Assembly (NCBI RefSeq): GCF_014201615.1
Contig: NZ_JACHEU010000002.1
Location: 124,001 to 188,000 of the forward strand
Reading direction: 5' to 3'
Length of the DNA: 64,000 bases
DNA from: Aquamicrobium lusatiense
GTDB taxonomy: Bacteria > Pseudomonadota > Alphaproteobacteria > Rhizobiales > Rhizobiaceae
Under the pieces are notes generated by a model. The model searched no databases and had not been told where the DNA came from. It worked only from the letters and a program-made list of their open reading frames with translations. The translations under genes were made by a program, and so were the position numbers. How positions within the stretch are numbered: the stretch's first letter is position 1; every line of letters begins with the position of its first letter. Positions 54,556 to 62,376 of the stretch are shown in pieces.

Positions 54556-54939
54556 ATGGCACCACGCACCCAGCGCCTGAAAAAGCTCGTCAAGGTGCAG
54601 GAACAGCTCACCGCCCTGCACGAGATGCGCCATGCCATGCATCTGGCGGCATCGGCAGCGGCGAAGCGCGACGCAGAAGAGATTGCCGCCGGCTTCGATG
54701 CGCCCGGCTCGCTCTCTGCCCTCTTTCCCGATGTCTACAACCGCAGGATTTCCGACGCTCTGGCGCGGGCTGATGAAGAAAACGGAAAGGCGAGCGCCGA
54801 GGCAGCGCAGCTTGCCTCTGCCACGGCCCGCACCAACATCGTGGAACGCGCCTACCGGCAGGCTCGCCGGGCCGACGAGCGCCACATGGAAGAACGCACG
54901 CTGCTCGATCTCATCGAACAGCAACAAACCCGCGGCTGA
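54556..54939 (+). CDS. FliJ-like coiled-coil flagellar export protein (candidate)
   Basis: A 127-residue soluble, strongly helical protein. Basic N-terminus (RLKKLVKVQEQLTALHEMRH) followed by an alanine/glutamate coiled coil and a C-terminal RAYRQARRADERHMEERTLL helix. FliJ acts with FliI as an export-chaperone escort. Size, helicity and position after fliR fit, but the sequence is too degenerate for a firm family call. It sits with FlgJ- and FlgN-like genes. Confidence 0.6.
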   Translation: MAPRTQRLKKLVKVQEQLTALHEMRHAMHLAASAAAKRDAEEIAAGFDAPGSLSALFPDVYNRRISDALARADEENGKASAEAAQLASATARTNIVERAYRQARRADERHMEERTLLDLIEQQQTRG

Positions 54940-55014
54940 ACGAACGCACGTCAGCCTGCGGCAAGGTTTCGGCGTCATGATCCTTTACAGAAAAACCGGT
55001 GGAAGGCTCTTTTC

Positions 55015-55551
55015 TTGGCGATCTCTCCTCCCAGCGACATAGTGCTCGATGTGGCGCGGGCGGCAGACCCGGCCGACATCCGCAAGGCACACGCCGAACT
55101 GCTCAGCCGCGCCGGCGAAAGCGACGCGCCGTTCGAGGTCGCAGGCGTCCGCGATGCCCGCGCCTCCCGGCCTGCCGAAGGGGCTGACAGCTTCAGGCGA
55201 TTCGAGGCCATGGTCCTGCAGACCTTCATCCAGAACATGCTGCCGAAAGATGCCGAGGGCGTTTTCGGCAAAGGTCTCGCCGGCGACATGTGGAAGGCGC
55301 GCATGTCCGAAAATATTGCGGACGTTGTGGCCGCGCGCGGCGGCATCGGCATCGCCCAGACCCTGGCATCGGCCCACTATCTGGCCGCCGGTCAGACCGA
55401 TGCGGCGGGCACGGCTTCGGCCAATCCGCGCAAGGCCGAGCTGGACGCGCAGCTCAGCATGTCGTCATCGCTTGTCCACCAGCTTCAGCTGCGGGTCATG
55501 CGCTCGCTTGGCGACACCAGCCCAACCCAGACAGAATCCCGCAGCAAGTAA
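55015..55551 (+). CDS. FlgJ-like rod-binding protein
   Basis: A 178-residue protein with the rod-binding FlgJ core: SFRRFEAMVLQTFIQNMLPK, then GLAGDMWKARMSENIADVVA and RGGIGIAQTLA. The peptidoglycan-hydrolase half of enteric FlgJ is absent; a separate lytic transglycosylase is encoded at 42888. The start appears to be TTG at 55015 with GGAAGG upstream. A FlgN-like gene follows after 9 bp. Confidence 0.72.
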   Translation: MAISPPSDIVLDVARAADPADIRKAHAELLSRAGESDAPFEVAGVRDARASRPAEGADSFRRFEAMVLQTFIQNMLPKDAEGVFGKGLAGDMWKARMSENIADVVAARGGIGIAQTLASAHYLAAGQTDAAGTASANPRKAELDAQLSMSSSLVHQLQLRVMRSLGDTSPTQTESRSK

Positions 55552-55560
55552 GGCAGGGTC

Positions 55561-55974
55561 ATGAGCGAGTATTCCGAATTTAGCCCCGGCCTTCCCCGCC
55601 CGTCGGACATGGTTGCCGCGGGCGCCGCACCCGGCAGCCTCGCCGCCATAATCGGCCGCATCGAGGAAGCGGTCGAGGCCGAGACGCAAGCCATTCGCTC
55701 CGATCCCGCATTCGACATCAAGGCATCCAATGCCCGCAAGAGCCGCTATCTCTACGAGCTGAACCGGGCGATGAAAGCCGGCCGGCCCGAAACCATGGCC
55801 GAGCATCGCGACGGTCTCCTGCGATTGCGCCAGAAGCTGGCGCGCAACGAGGCCGCCATTCTGGCGCATCTCAATGCCGTGACCGAGGTGGCGAACCTGT
55901 TGAAGGACGCGATCCAGCACGCGGAAGCCGACGGCACCTACTCCGCCGGCCAGTTCGGCTGGGCGCAATCATGA
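55561..55974 (+). CDS. FlgN-like chaperone (candidate)
   Basis: A 137-residue helical protein. The middle shows two long helices (SLAAIIGRIEEAVEAETQAI; RKSRYLYELNRAMKAGRPET), then the conserved-looking NEAAILAHLNAVTEVANLLK and a C-terminal TYSAGQFGW. This resembles FlgN, the export chaperone of FlgK and FlgL, in length and in the N-rich helix followed by tyrosine-glycine tail. It follows the FlgJ-like gene by 9 bp. The match is by pattern, so moderate confidence only. Confidence 0.5.
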   Translation: MSEYSEFSPGLPRPSDMVAAGAAPGSLAAIIGRIEEAVEAETQAIRSDPAFDIKASNARKSRYLYELNRAMKAGRPETMAEHRDGLLRLRQKLARNEAAILAHLNAVTEVANLLKDAIQHAEADGTYSAGQFGWAQS

Positions 55975-56011
55975 CGAGGCTTGCCATGCGAACGGGGCTT
56001 GCCGTGCTGCC

Positions 56012-56524
56012 ATGATAAAGTTCGTCGTCTCGGCCTTGTGGATCAGCGCAGCAACGGTGGGGGCTGTCTTCTACGCGTTTCAGGCCTCCGGCAAGAGCGA
56101 CGATGCGGCGCCCGCCCCCGCCATGTTCGGCGGTCTCGACTATGTGAAGACCGACATCATCACCGTACCGGTGGTGCGCGACGCGAAGGTCGATGGCTAT
56201 TTCATCGCGCGGCTGGTCTTCACCGCCGAACCGGCCCGTCTGAACAAGCTTTCCGTGCCGGCGCCGGCCCTGATAACCGATGAGGTCTATTCCTACCTCT
56301 ACTCCACGCCCCAGCTCGATTTCACGGGCCAGGCTCCAATTAACATCGACAAGTTCCGCAACGGCGTGCGCGAGGCCATCAATGCCCGCGTCGGTGAAAA
56401 GCTCATTCATGAGGTGCTGGTGGAACAGGTGGATTTTCTGACCAAGGACGAGATCCGCAACCATCCAAACCGCCGCCGCAAACCCGCCGCACAGACCAAC
56501 CCGGCACCGGAAGCCGCCCCATAA
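56012..56524 (+). CDS. Membrane-anchored FliL-like protein (candidate) at the end of the flagellar cluster
   Basis: A 170-residue protein with an N-terminal membrane segment (1 to about 22, IKFVVSALWISAATVGAVFY) and a periplasmic part. A block KFRNGVREAINARVGEKLIH, then VLVEQVDFLTKDEIRN, resembles the C-terminal half of the FliL domain. A proline-alanine tail ends the protein. Its role could be a second stator-associated protein. A clear FliL exists at 33359, so this is a possible paralogue. The assignment is inferred; it is in the same orientation as the flagellar genes, 37 bp after the FlgN-like gene. Confidence 0.5.
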   Translation: MIKFVVSALWISAATVGAVFYAFQASGKSDDAAPAPAMFGGLDYVKTDIITVPVVRDAKVDGYFIARLVFTAEPARLNKLSVPAPALITDEVYSYLYSTPQLDFTGQAPINIDKFRNGVREAINARVGEKLIHEVLVEQVDFLTKDEIRNHPNRRRKPAAQTNPAPEAAP

Positions 56525-56555
56525 GATACGGCGCGGAGAAACCGTCGAAATCACG

Positions 56556-56585
56556 TTGACGTAAACGTCAATTTTGACCTATAAA
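56556..56585 (+). promoter_or_regulatory. Promoter with palindromic operator before the SCP2-domain gene
   Basis: TTGACGTAAACGTCAA (56556-56571) is a palindrome with 7-bp arms around AA. Its first six bases, TTGACG, make a -35; TATAAA at 56580-56585 makes a -10 with an 18-bp spacer. A repressor bound to the palindrome would block RNA polymerase. The form recalls operators of MerR-family catabolic regulators such as LiuR (from memory, not verified). The gene start is about 97 bp downstream. Confidence 0.6.
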
Positions 56586-56682
56586 ACCTGCAAACGGCGC
56601 GGGTCTTCCGCACCGTATGGAGGCTTGGCACAGTCCGGGCAAACGCAACAGCGCACAGGCGCAAAATCACGGGAAGAGAATC

Positions 56683-56967
56683 ATGGGCGTTCAGGACATC
56701 GCGGACAAGCTGAAGTCTCAGGTCGAGAGCGCCGGCTTTAACCGGTCGGTGAAGTTCGATACCGGAAGCGATGGCGTCATCCTCATCGACGGCACCAGCA
56801 TCTCCACCACCGACGGCCCGGCCGACTGCACCATCAAGCTCTCGCTCGACGATCTGGAATCGCTGCTCGCCGGCGATCTGAACCCGACCATGGCTTTCAT
56901 GAGCGGCAAGCTGAAGATCGAGGGCGACATGTCGATCGCCATGCAGCTCAGCCAGCTCATCGGCTGA
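56683..56967 (+). CDS. SCP2 sterol-binding-domain protein
   Basis: A 94-residue single-domain SCP2 protein: VKFDTGSDGVILIDGTSIST, DCTIKLSLDDLESLLAGDLN and AFMSGKLKIEGDMSIAMQLS are the family blocks. SCP2 proteins carry fatty-acyl or lipid ligands; the bacterial small forms have no fixed role. ATG at 56683 with GGGAAGAG upstream is chosen. It stands alone between a promoter with palindrome and a strong terminator, so it is a single-gene unit. Confidence 0.92.
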   Translation: MGVQDIADKLKSQVESAGFNRSVKFDTGSDGVILIDGTSISTTDGPADCTIKLSLDDLESLLAGDLNPTMAFMSGKLKIEGDMSIAMQLSQLIG

Positions 56968-57015
56968 TCGGTCAGCACGGCACACACCCCGGCCCGCAAC
57001 AGGCTGAGGATAAAC

Positions 57016-57045
57016 AGAAGGCCCCGTTCAACCGGGGCCTTCTTT
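57016..57045 (+). terminator. Intrinsic terminator after the SCP2-domain gene
   Basis: An 11-bp stem AGAAGGCCCCG (57016-57026) pairs with CGGGGCCTTCT (57033-57043) around TTCAAC, followed by a T-rich stretch. It ends the transcript from the promoter at 56556. It may also act for the convergent eda gene, whose 3' end is 45 bp away. Confidence 0.88.
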
Positions 57046-57089
57046 GCTTTCAAGCCGATATGGCAGGGCGTTTGCCCGCGCCTTTCAGT

Positions 57090-57734
57090 TCAGCCTACCT
57101 TGCGCAGACCGGAGGCCTCGCGCGCCAGTTCCTCTATGCGGCCCCAGTCTTCCTTTTCGACCAGATCGTCGGGCGCCACCCACGAGCCGCCGACGCAGAT
57201 GACATTCGGCAGTCCGAGATAGGTGGAGGCATTGGCGGGGCTGACGCCGCCTGTCGGGCAGAAGCGCACATCGGCGATCGGCGCGGCCAGCGCCTTGAGG
57301 AAGGCAGCGCCGCCCGCCTGCTCGGCCGGGAAGAATTTCAGGAAGTGCAGGCCTGCCTGCCGGGCGGCCATGATCTCGCCCGGCGTGATCGCCCCGGGCA
57401 GGAACGGTACGTCGCTGTCGGCGGATGCCTTCAGCAGTTCCTTGGTGATGCCGGGGCTGACGATGAAGCGCGAGCCTGCATACACCGCCGCTTCATACTG
57501 GGCGGGATCGAGAATGGTGCCGGCGCCGACGATCGCTTCACCGACCTCCCCGGCCACACGCCGGATCGCCTCGACCGCATCGTCGGTGCGCAGCGTGATC
57601 TCGATGGCCGGCAGCCCGCCTCGTGCCAGTGCGCGCGCGAGCGGCACAGCGCGTCTCGCATCCGCGATCCTGAGCACCGGGATGACGGGTTGGCCAGCGA
57701 GCAGGGCAACCAGCTTGTCGGACTTGTTCGGCAT
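57090..57734 (-). CDS. eda: KDPG/KHG aldolase
   Basis: A 214-residue class I aldolase of the Entner-Doudoroff pathway; it splits 2-keto-3-deoxy-6-phosphogluconate to pyruvate and glyceraldehyde-3-phosphate. The general base Glu45 (IEITLRT) and Schiff-base Lys133 (HFLKFFPAE) match the positions known in E. coli Eda, and [12 protein letters not shown] carries the phosphate site. It is convergent with the SCP2-domain gene and has no partner genes of the pathway next to it. Nothing unusual was noticed. Confidence 0.95.
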   Translation of the reverse strand: MPNKSDKLVALLAGQPVIPVLRIADARRAVPLARALARGGLPAIEITLRTDDAVEAIRRVAGEVGEAIVGAGTILDPAQYEAAVYAGSRFIVSPGITKELLKASADSDVPFLPGAITPGEIMAARQAGLHFLKFFPAEQAGGAAFLKALAAPIADVRFCPTGGVSPANASTYLGLPNVICVGGSWVAPDDLVEKEDWGRIEELAREASGLRKVG

Positions 57735-57808
57735 GGCGATCTTTCAGCAAAATCAGTAATTCAACCGATTTAGCACGACAGATTTGTCAAGTCTATGAAG
57801 CCATCGCC

Positions 57809-58684
57809 TCAGGACAGCCCGAACAGCCGGAAAAACCCCGCCTTGATGGCGGACCACCAGCCCGGCGTCGGGCGCGCAATGGCCGTCTTCAGCGCCGCAA
57901 GCGTTTTTGGCCCGGCGATGCCGTCGGCGACGAGACCATTCTCCTTCTGGAAGCGGCGCAGCGCAGCCTGTGTCGCCGGCCCGAAAAGCCCGTCAGCCGC
58001 AATGCCATAGCCGAGCGCGGCCAGATGCTGCTGCAATTCCCGGACAGCTTCGCCTTTCGAGCCAGCCTTCAGAACAGTGCCGGCATCAGTTGTGCCCGCG
58101 CCTCCCGCATGGCGCCGATAAGCGGCGGCGAGCTTCCTGTCATAGCCGTTCTTCGCATAGCCGGGACCGTTGTAGCCGCGCGCGAAAGCCGGCCAGTCCT
58201 GCGCATTCAGCACTGAGATCAGGCCCGCCTTGTCGATATAGCGCACCATCAGCCGGATCTGGCCGGCCGCGCCCGACCGCACTTCGGCAACCAGTGCCTG
58301 CACATTGGGATAGCCAAGCCACAGCCAGTGCGAACCCATCACCTGCCCGACCCCCCATGATGTGGATTCATAGGCGGCGCTGGCATCGATCTGCGTGGCC
58401 TTGCCGAGCAGCACCCAGCGGGCGCTCTGGGTGGCGGGATTGGCCACCGCGCCCGCCTTCGGGGAGGCGAGCCCAAGCTCGCGGGCGCGCGCCTGTTTGC
58501 TGCCAGTTAGGCGGCGGTCGAAATAATGGCCTTCAAAGCGGATGAGCGGCTCGTTGCGCCCCTGCACGACGGCGAAAAGACGTCCGCCGCTTTCCACTTC
58601 CATGACAGCCAAAAGGGCAGCCGGTGTGATGCCGGCCTGCCGTGCTGCGGCCTGTGCTTCGCGGATGACATCCTGGCTGAACAT
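57809..58684 (-). CDS. N-acetylmuramidase-like protein with peptidoglycan-binding domain
   Basis: A 291-residue protein. The N-terminal muramidase domain (about 1-180) begins SQDVIREAQAAARQAGITPA and has the likely catalytic Glu31 in MEVESGG, then GHYFDRRL and GVGQVMGSHW. A peptidoglycan-binding type 1 domain follows (about 190-260, LKAGSKGEAVRELQQHLAAL). The C-terminus is hydrophobic. Such two-domain proteins occur as phage endolysins and as chromosomal cell-wall enzymes. No signal peptide and no phage genes are near. Start MFSQDV was preferred to upstream in-frame ATGs. Confidence 0.8.
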   Translation of the reverse strand: MFSQDVIREAQAAARQAGITPAALLAVMEVESGGRLFAVVQGRNEPLIRFEGHYFDRRLTGSKQARARELGLASPKAGAVANPATQSARWVLLGKATQIDASAAYESTSWGVGQVMGSHWLWLGYPNVQALVAEVRSGAAGQIRLMVRYIDKAGLISVLNAQDWPAFARGYNGPGYAKNGYDRKLAAAYRRHAGGAGTTDAGTVLKAGSKGEAVRELQQHLAALGYGIAADGLFGPATQAALRRFQKENGLVADGIAGPKTLAALKTAIARPTPGWWSAIKAGFFRLFGLS

Positions 58685-58877
58685 TGGCTTGCGCGCTCCC
58701 CTGTCGGTTCCCATTGGCAGGCCCGAGTTTCGGCGCGATTGGAACGGTGGGGATAAAAACGCGTCCGGAAAATGCCGGTTTCCCTTCCGCACACCTGAAA
58801 GCATTGGCGCTTTTTGCCTTATCATGAGCCGGCCGGAACATCTTGAATCCACGCGCGGTAAGCGCTAGGCCCTGCGC

Positions 58878-59804
58878 ATGAACGAAACTCCAGATCCCAA
58901 AAGCTTCCGGGTCGCCGCGCTCTACCGCTTCTGCCGGCTTGACCGGTTCGAGGAGATGCGCGCGCCGCTGGCCGCCTTCTGCTGCGCGCGCGGCATCAAG
59001 GGCACGCTGCTGCTGGCCCGCGAAGGCATCAACGGCACCGTTGCCGGCACCACGGAAGCGATCGCCGAACTGGTCGGCCACCTGAATGCGCAGCCTGAGC
59101 TGACCGGCTTCGACGTCAAATACAGCCACGCCGCCGAAATGCCGTTCCACCGAATGAAGGTGCGGCTGAAGCGCGAGATCGTGACCATGGGCGTGGAAGG
59201 CATCGACCCGCTGGAGAGCGTCGGAACCTATGTCGAGCCGGCGGAGTGGAACACGCTTATTTCCGACCCGGAAACCGTGGTCATCGACACCCGCAACGGC
59301 TACGAGGTGGCGCTCGGCACCTTCAGGCGCGCCCTCGATCCGCAGACCGACAGTTTTCGCGAGTTCCCGCAATGGGTGGACGAGCACCGCGGCGAACTGG
59401 AAAATCGCAAGATTGCCATGTTCTGCACCGGCGGCATCCGCTGCGAGAAGGCCACCGCCTTCGTGAAGTCGCTGGGCTTCGACGAGGTGCTCCACCTCAA
59501 GGGCGGCATCCTGAAATATCTGGAGGAAGTGCCCGCCGAACAGAGCCTGTGGGAAGGCGAATGCTTCGTCTTCGACGAGCGCGTATCGGTTGCGCACGGG
59601 CTGGTGGAAGGCGAGGCTGAACTGTGCCGTGCCTGCCGCCATCCGCTGACGCCCGCCGAGCGGGCCTCGCCGAAATACAGCCCCGGCATTTCCTGCGAGT
59701 ACTGCCACGACAGCCGCTCCGAGGAAGATCGCGCCCGCTATGCCGAGCGCCAGCGGCAGGTGGAACTGGCCGCCAGACGCGGCAGGGACCATATCGGAAG
59801 CTGA
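58878..59804 (+). CDS. trhO: tRNA uridine(34) hydroxylase TrhO (rhodanese-like)
   Basis: A 308-residue member of the YceA/TrhO family. The N-terminal UPF0176 part ([20 protein letters not shown]) is followed by the rhodanese domain with the active-site cysteine at 183 in [12 protein letters not shown], and a cysteine-rich tail ([18 protein letters not shown]) that could bind metal. In E. coli it makes 5-hydroxyuridine at tRNA position 34 using oxygen. Its neighbours are unrelated. It is divergent from the muramidase-like gene. Confidence 0.93.
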   Translation: MNETPDPKSFRVAALYRFCRLDRFEEMRAPLAAFCCARGIKGTLLLAREGINGTVAGTTEAIAELVGHLNAQPELTGFDVKYSHAAEMPFHRMKVRLKREIVTMGVEGIDPLESVGTYVEPAEWNTLISDPETVVIDTRNGYEVALGTFRRALDPQTDSFREFPQWVDEHRGELENRKIAMFCTGGIRCEKATAFVKSLGFDEVLHLKGGILKYLEEVPAEQSLWEGECFVFDERVSVAHGLVEGEAELCRACRHPLTPAERASPKYSPGISCEYCHDSRSEEDRARYAERQRQVELAARRGRDHIGS

Positions 59805-59913
59805 CTGCCTCCCCCTTTCGCATCGGTGCTCCTTCCGTGTCATTGTAATGACAAGGTTGCCGCCCTACCTGTCTGCGACAGAAATCGCCCTATGGGCCTT
59901 AGCGGAGGTGCCG

Positions 59914-60648
59914 ATGTTCGACCCCAAGAAGCTTCTCGACGATCTGCTCGGTTCGCAGATTCCCGGAACGACCGGAACCGTCCGGGACAAGGCCGGTCAG
60001 GCCGTGCAGATGGCCAAGGACAATCCTCTGGCCGCCGGCGCGCTCGCTGCCGTGCTTCTTGGCACTGGTCCCGGCCGCAAGGTCGGTGGTGCTGCGGTGA
60101 AGCTCGGCGGTCTGGCGGCCATTGGCGGCCTCGCCTACAAGGCCTACCAGAATTACCAGAACGGCAAAAAGCCGGACGAGGCCGCGCCCGCTGAAGAACA
60201 GGTTCTGCTGCCCCCGCCCGCCGATACCGAATTCCATCCCTCGCAGGCCCCACAGGGCGAAGCCGAATTCGCCCTGACGCTGGTGCGCGCCATGATCGCC
60301 GCCGCCAGGGCCGATGGCAGGATCGACGATGAAGAGCGCCGCCGCATCGGCGAGAAGCTCAGCCTTTCGGGGCTCGATTCCGACGCGGAGAGCTTCCTCA
60401 GGGCAGAGCTCGAATCGCCGCTCGACCTCGACGCGCTGGTGGCGGCTGCCCGGACCGAGGCGCAGAAAGTGGAGCTCTATACGGCCTCGCGCCTTGCCGT
60501 CGAAGCCGACACCCGTGCCGAACGCGGCTATCTCGATCTGCTGGCCGGACGCCTTGGCCTTGCGGACCAGCTTGTCGATCACATCGAGGCCACGGTTGCC
60601 TCCTCCGGTGCGCCGCAACCGGCCCCCGTTCCCGGCTCGCCGTGGTGA
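59914..60648 (+). CDS. DUF533 (YebE-like) protein with TerB-like C-terminus
   Basis: A 244-residue protein. The N-terminus MFDPKKLLDDLLGSQIPG and a glycine/alanine hydrophobic region (about 42-72) match DUF533. The C-terminal helical half (LVRAMIAAARADGRIDDEER, continuing to DQLVDHIEA) resembles TerB. ATG at 59914 with GGAGG upstream is chosen. Function is unknown; family members are linked to membrane stress. It is followed by a candidate small RNA with terminator. Confidence 0.85.
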   Translation: MFDPKKLLDDLLGSQIPGTTGTVRDKAGQAVQMAKDNPLAAGALAAVLLGTGPGRKVGGAAVKLGGLAAIGGLAYKAYQNYQNGKKPDEAAPAEEQVLLPPPADTEFHPSQAPQGEAEFALTLVRAMIAAARADGRIDDEERRRIGEKLSLSGLDSDAESFLRAELESPLDLDALVAAARTEAQKVELYTASRLAVEADTRAERGYLDLLAGRLGLADQLVDHIEATVASSGAPQPAPVPGSPW

Positions 60649-60659
60649 GAACACAGCCG

Positions 60660-60674
60660 TTAACCAGTTGTTAG
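60660..60674. promoter_or_regulatory. CtrA-like site upstream of the candidate small RNA
   Basis: TTAACCAGTTGTTAG has the form TTAA-N7-TTAG, one base from the CtrA consensus TTAA-N7-TTAA. It begins 12 bp after the DUF533 stop codon and about 25-35 bp before the first stem of the candidate RNA, a suitable place for an activator. The call depends on a single match. Confidence 0.35.
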
Positions 60675-60689
60675 CCTTCAGGGCGCAGC

Positions 60690-60769
60690 ATTTGAAACAG
60701 ACGGACGCGTCTTCCTCCTCCCGGACGCTGTCTGCAAATTGGGGCGATCGCGAATGATCGCCCCTTTTG
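60690..60769 (+). ncRNA. Candidate trans-acting sRNA with CUCCUCCC loop (cuckoo/alpha-r14-like)
   Basis: The 178-bp gap between two genes contains a two-hairpin RNA form. Hairpin 1: CAGAC (60698-60702) with GTCTG (60730-60734) and, inside, GCGTC (60707-60711) with GACGC (60724-60728), exposing a 12-nt loop that contains CTCCTCCC (60715-60722), complementary to a Shine-Dalgarno sequence. Hairpin 2: GGGGCGATC/GATCGCCCC (60741-60764) followed by TTTT, an intrinsic terminator. This layout matches the rhizobial cuckoo (alpha-r14) sRNA family as I recall it. The 5' end is not defined; 60690 is a guess. Confidence 0.6.
60741..60769 (+). terminator. Intrinsic terminator of the candidate sRNA
   Basis: A perfect 9-bp stem GGGGCGATC (60741-60749) with GATCGCCCC (60756-60764), loop GCGAAT, then TTTTGT. 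It could also end DUF533 transcripts. Confidence 0.85.
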
Positions 60770-60826
60770 TATGCTTGCCTTGCGCCGCCGGTTCTGCGAA
60801 CCCTCTGCCAGTCCTGAGGAGGAAGC

Positions 60827-61582
60827 ATGGCAATCAAGGGAACAGCAATCGTAACGGGCGCCGGCTCCGGCATCGGCAAATGCGTGGCGCAGGCTTTGCT
60901 GCGTGACGGCTGGAACACGGTGTTCTGTGGCCGCCGCACCGAACCGCTGGAAGCGGCTATATCCGAAACGTTGGACACCGAGGCAAAAGGCCTTGCCGTT
61001 TCCTGCGACGTAAGCTCGCCAGAGCAGGTTGAAAACCTGTTTCGCACGGCGGCCGAAGCTTTCGGCCGCATCGATCTTCTGTTCAACAATGCCGGAATGG
61101 GCTGCAAGGCGGCCCCCATAGATGAAATCCCGGTCGAAAGCTGGCACGAGGTTCTCGGCGTCAATCTCACCGGGTCGTTCCTGTGCGCCCGCGCGGCCTT
61201 CGGCGCCATGCGCCGGCAGGAGCCCATGGGTGGCCGTATCATCAACAACGGCTCGATCTCGGCCCACGCGCCGCGTCCGGGCTCGGTTCCCTACACCACC
61301 ACCAAGCACGCCATCACGGGGCTCACCAAAACGCTCGCCCTCGACGGCCGCCCCTTCGACATTGCCTGTGGCCAGATCGACATCGGCAATGCGCTGACCG
61401 AAATGGCGGCACCTATGGCGGCAGGCATTCCGCAGGCCAATGGCAGCGTGGCGGTCGAGGCGGTGATGGATGTGCAGCGGGTGGCGGAAGCGGTCGTCTA
61501 CATGGCCGGCCTGCCGCTCGATGCCAATGTGCTGTTCATGACGGTGATGGCAACCAAAATGCCGTTCGTCGGCAGGGGTTGA
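60827..61582 (+). CDS. Short-chain dehydrogenase/reductase
   Basis: A 251-residue classical SDR. The cofactor motif TGAGSGIG (10-17), NNAG (87-90) and catalytic Ser143, Tyr156, Lys160 (SVPYTTTKHA) are all present. The GRR at 35-37 suggests NADP preference. The substrate is not predictable. A strong GAGGAGG lies just before the ATG. No adjacent pathway genes point to its role. Confidence 0.93.
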   Translation: MAIKGTAIVTGAGSGIGKCVAQALLRDGWNTVFCGRRTEPLEAAISETLDTEAKGLAVSCDVSSPEQVENLFRTAAEAFGRIDLLFNNAGMGCKAAPIDEIPVESWHEVLGVNLTGSFLCARAAFGAMRRQEPMGGRIINNGSISAHAPRPGSVPYTTTKHAITGLTKTLALDGRPFDIACGQIDIGNALTEMAAPMAAGIPQANGSVAVEAVMDVQRVAEAVVYMAGLPLDANVLFMTVMATKMPFVGRG

Positions 61583-61676
61583 CCTTCTCGCCCTGGAACA
61601 GGTCCCGCATCGCGCTGGTTCTTGCCGGCCGGCTTCTTTCCTGTGAGCCTCACCGCAAAGAGGAAGGGAAGCAAGC

Positions 61677-62357
61677 ATGGCAGACGTTCTGAGCGACTGG
61701 CAGCCAAGACCGCGCCCCGGGCGCAAGGTTCTGGAGGGACGTAACGTGCGGCTGGAGCCGCTCGAGGCCGCGCGCCACGGCGACGAACTGTTTGCGGCGT
61801 CTGCCGTCGCGGATGCCGGATCGCGCTTCGCCTGGCTGCCGGAACTGCCGCCTCAGGATCGCGCCGCCTTCCAGCCATGGCTGGAAAAGGCCGAAGCCAG
61901 CCCCGATCCGCTGTTCTTCGCCGTCATCGACAAGGCGAGCGGTAAGGTTGCCGGCCGCCAGACACTGATGCGCATCGATGCGAACAACGGCGTAGCCGAG
62001 ATCGGCAATATCTATTGGGGCCCGCTGGTCTCGCGCAAGCCGGCCGCCACCGAAGCGCAATTCCTGTTCGCCTCCTATGTCTTCGATGAACTCGGCTATC
62101 GCCGCTATGAATGGAAGTGCAACAACGCCAACGAACCCTCGAAACGCGCCGCCGAACGTTTCGGCTTCACGTTCGAAGGCCTTTTTCGCCAGCACATGGT
62201 GGTGAAGGGCGCAAATCGCGACACGGCGTGGTATTCGATCATCGACAAGGAGTGGCCGGCGCTGAAAAGCGCCTATATTTCCTGGCTGGACCCGTCCAAT
62301 TTCGATTCGGACGGACAGCAGATCCGGCGGCTGGAGGAATTCCGCGCCGTCACCTGA
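61677..62357 (+). CDS. GNAT-family N-acetyltransferase (RimJ/RimL-like)
   Basis: A 226-residue protein. An N-terminal region (RKVLEGRNVRLEPLEAARHG) opens the Acetyltransf_3 fold; VAEIGNIYWGPLVSRKPAAT and the later YRRYEWKCNNANEPSKRAAE, RFGFTFEGLFRQHM are typical of the RimJ/RimL or YjdJ-type relatives. It would transfer acetyl from acetyl-CoA to an amine, possibly a protein N-terminus. GGAAGGGA lies before the ATG. A CDF metal transporter follows after 19 bp, which may or may not be co-transcribed. Confidence 0.88.
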   Translation: MADVLSDWQPRPRPGRKVLEGRNVRLEPLEAARHGDELFAASAVADAGSRFAWLPELPPQDRAAFQPWLEKAEASPDPLFFAVIDKASGKVAGRQTLMRIDANNGVAEIGNIYWGPLVSRKPAATEAQFLFASYVFDELGYRRYEWKCNNANEPSKRAAERFGFTFEGLFRQHMVVKGANRDTAWYSIIDKEWPALKSAYISWLDPSNFDSDGQQIRRLEEFRAVT

Positions 62358-62376
62358 GCCTCGAAAGGCGGCGAGC

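Noticed and set aside
57809..58684. A prophage remnant around the muramidase-like gene
   Set aside because: No other phage genes, integrase or attachment repeats nearby; a chromosomal cell-wall enzyme explains it.
60652..60674. A full CtrA box
   Set aside because: Kept only as a near match, since the last base differs from TTAA and no second site is present.
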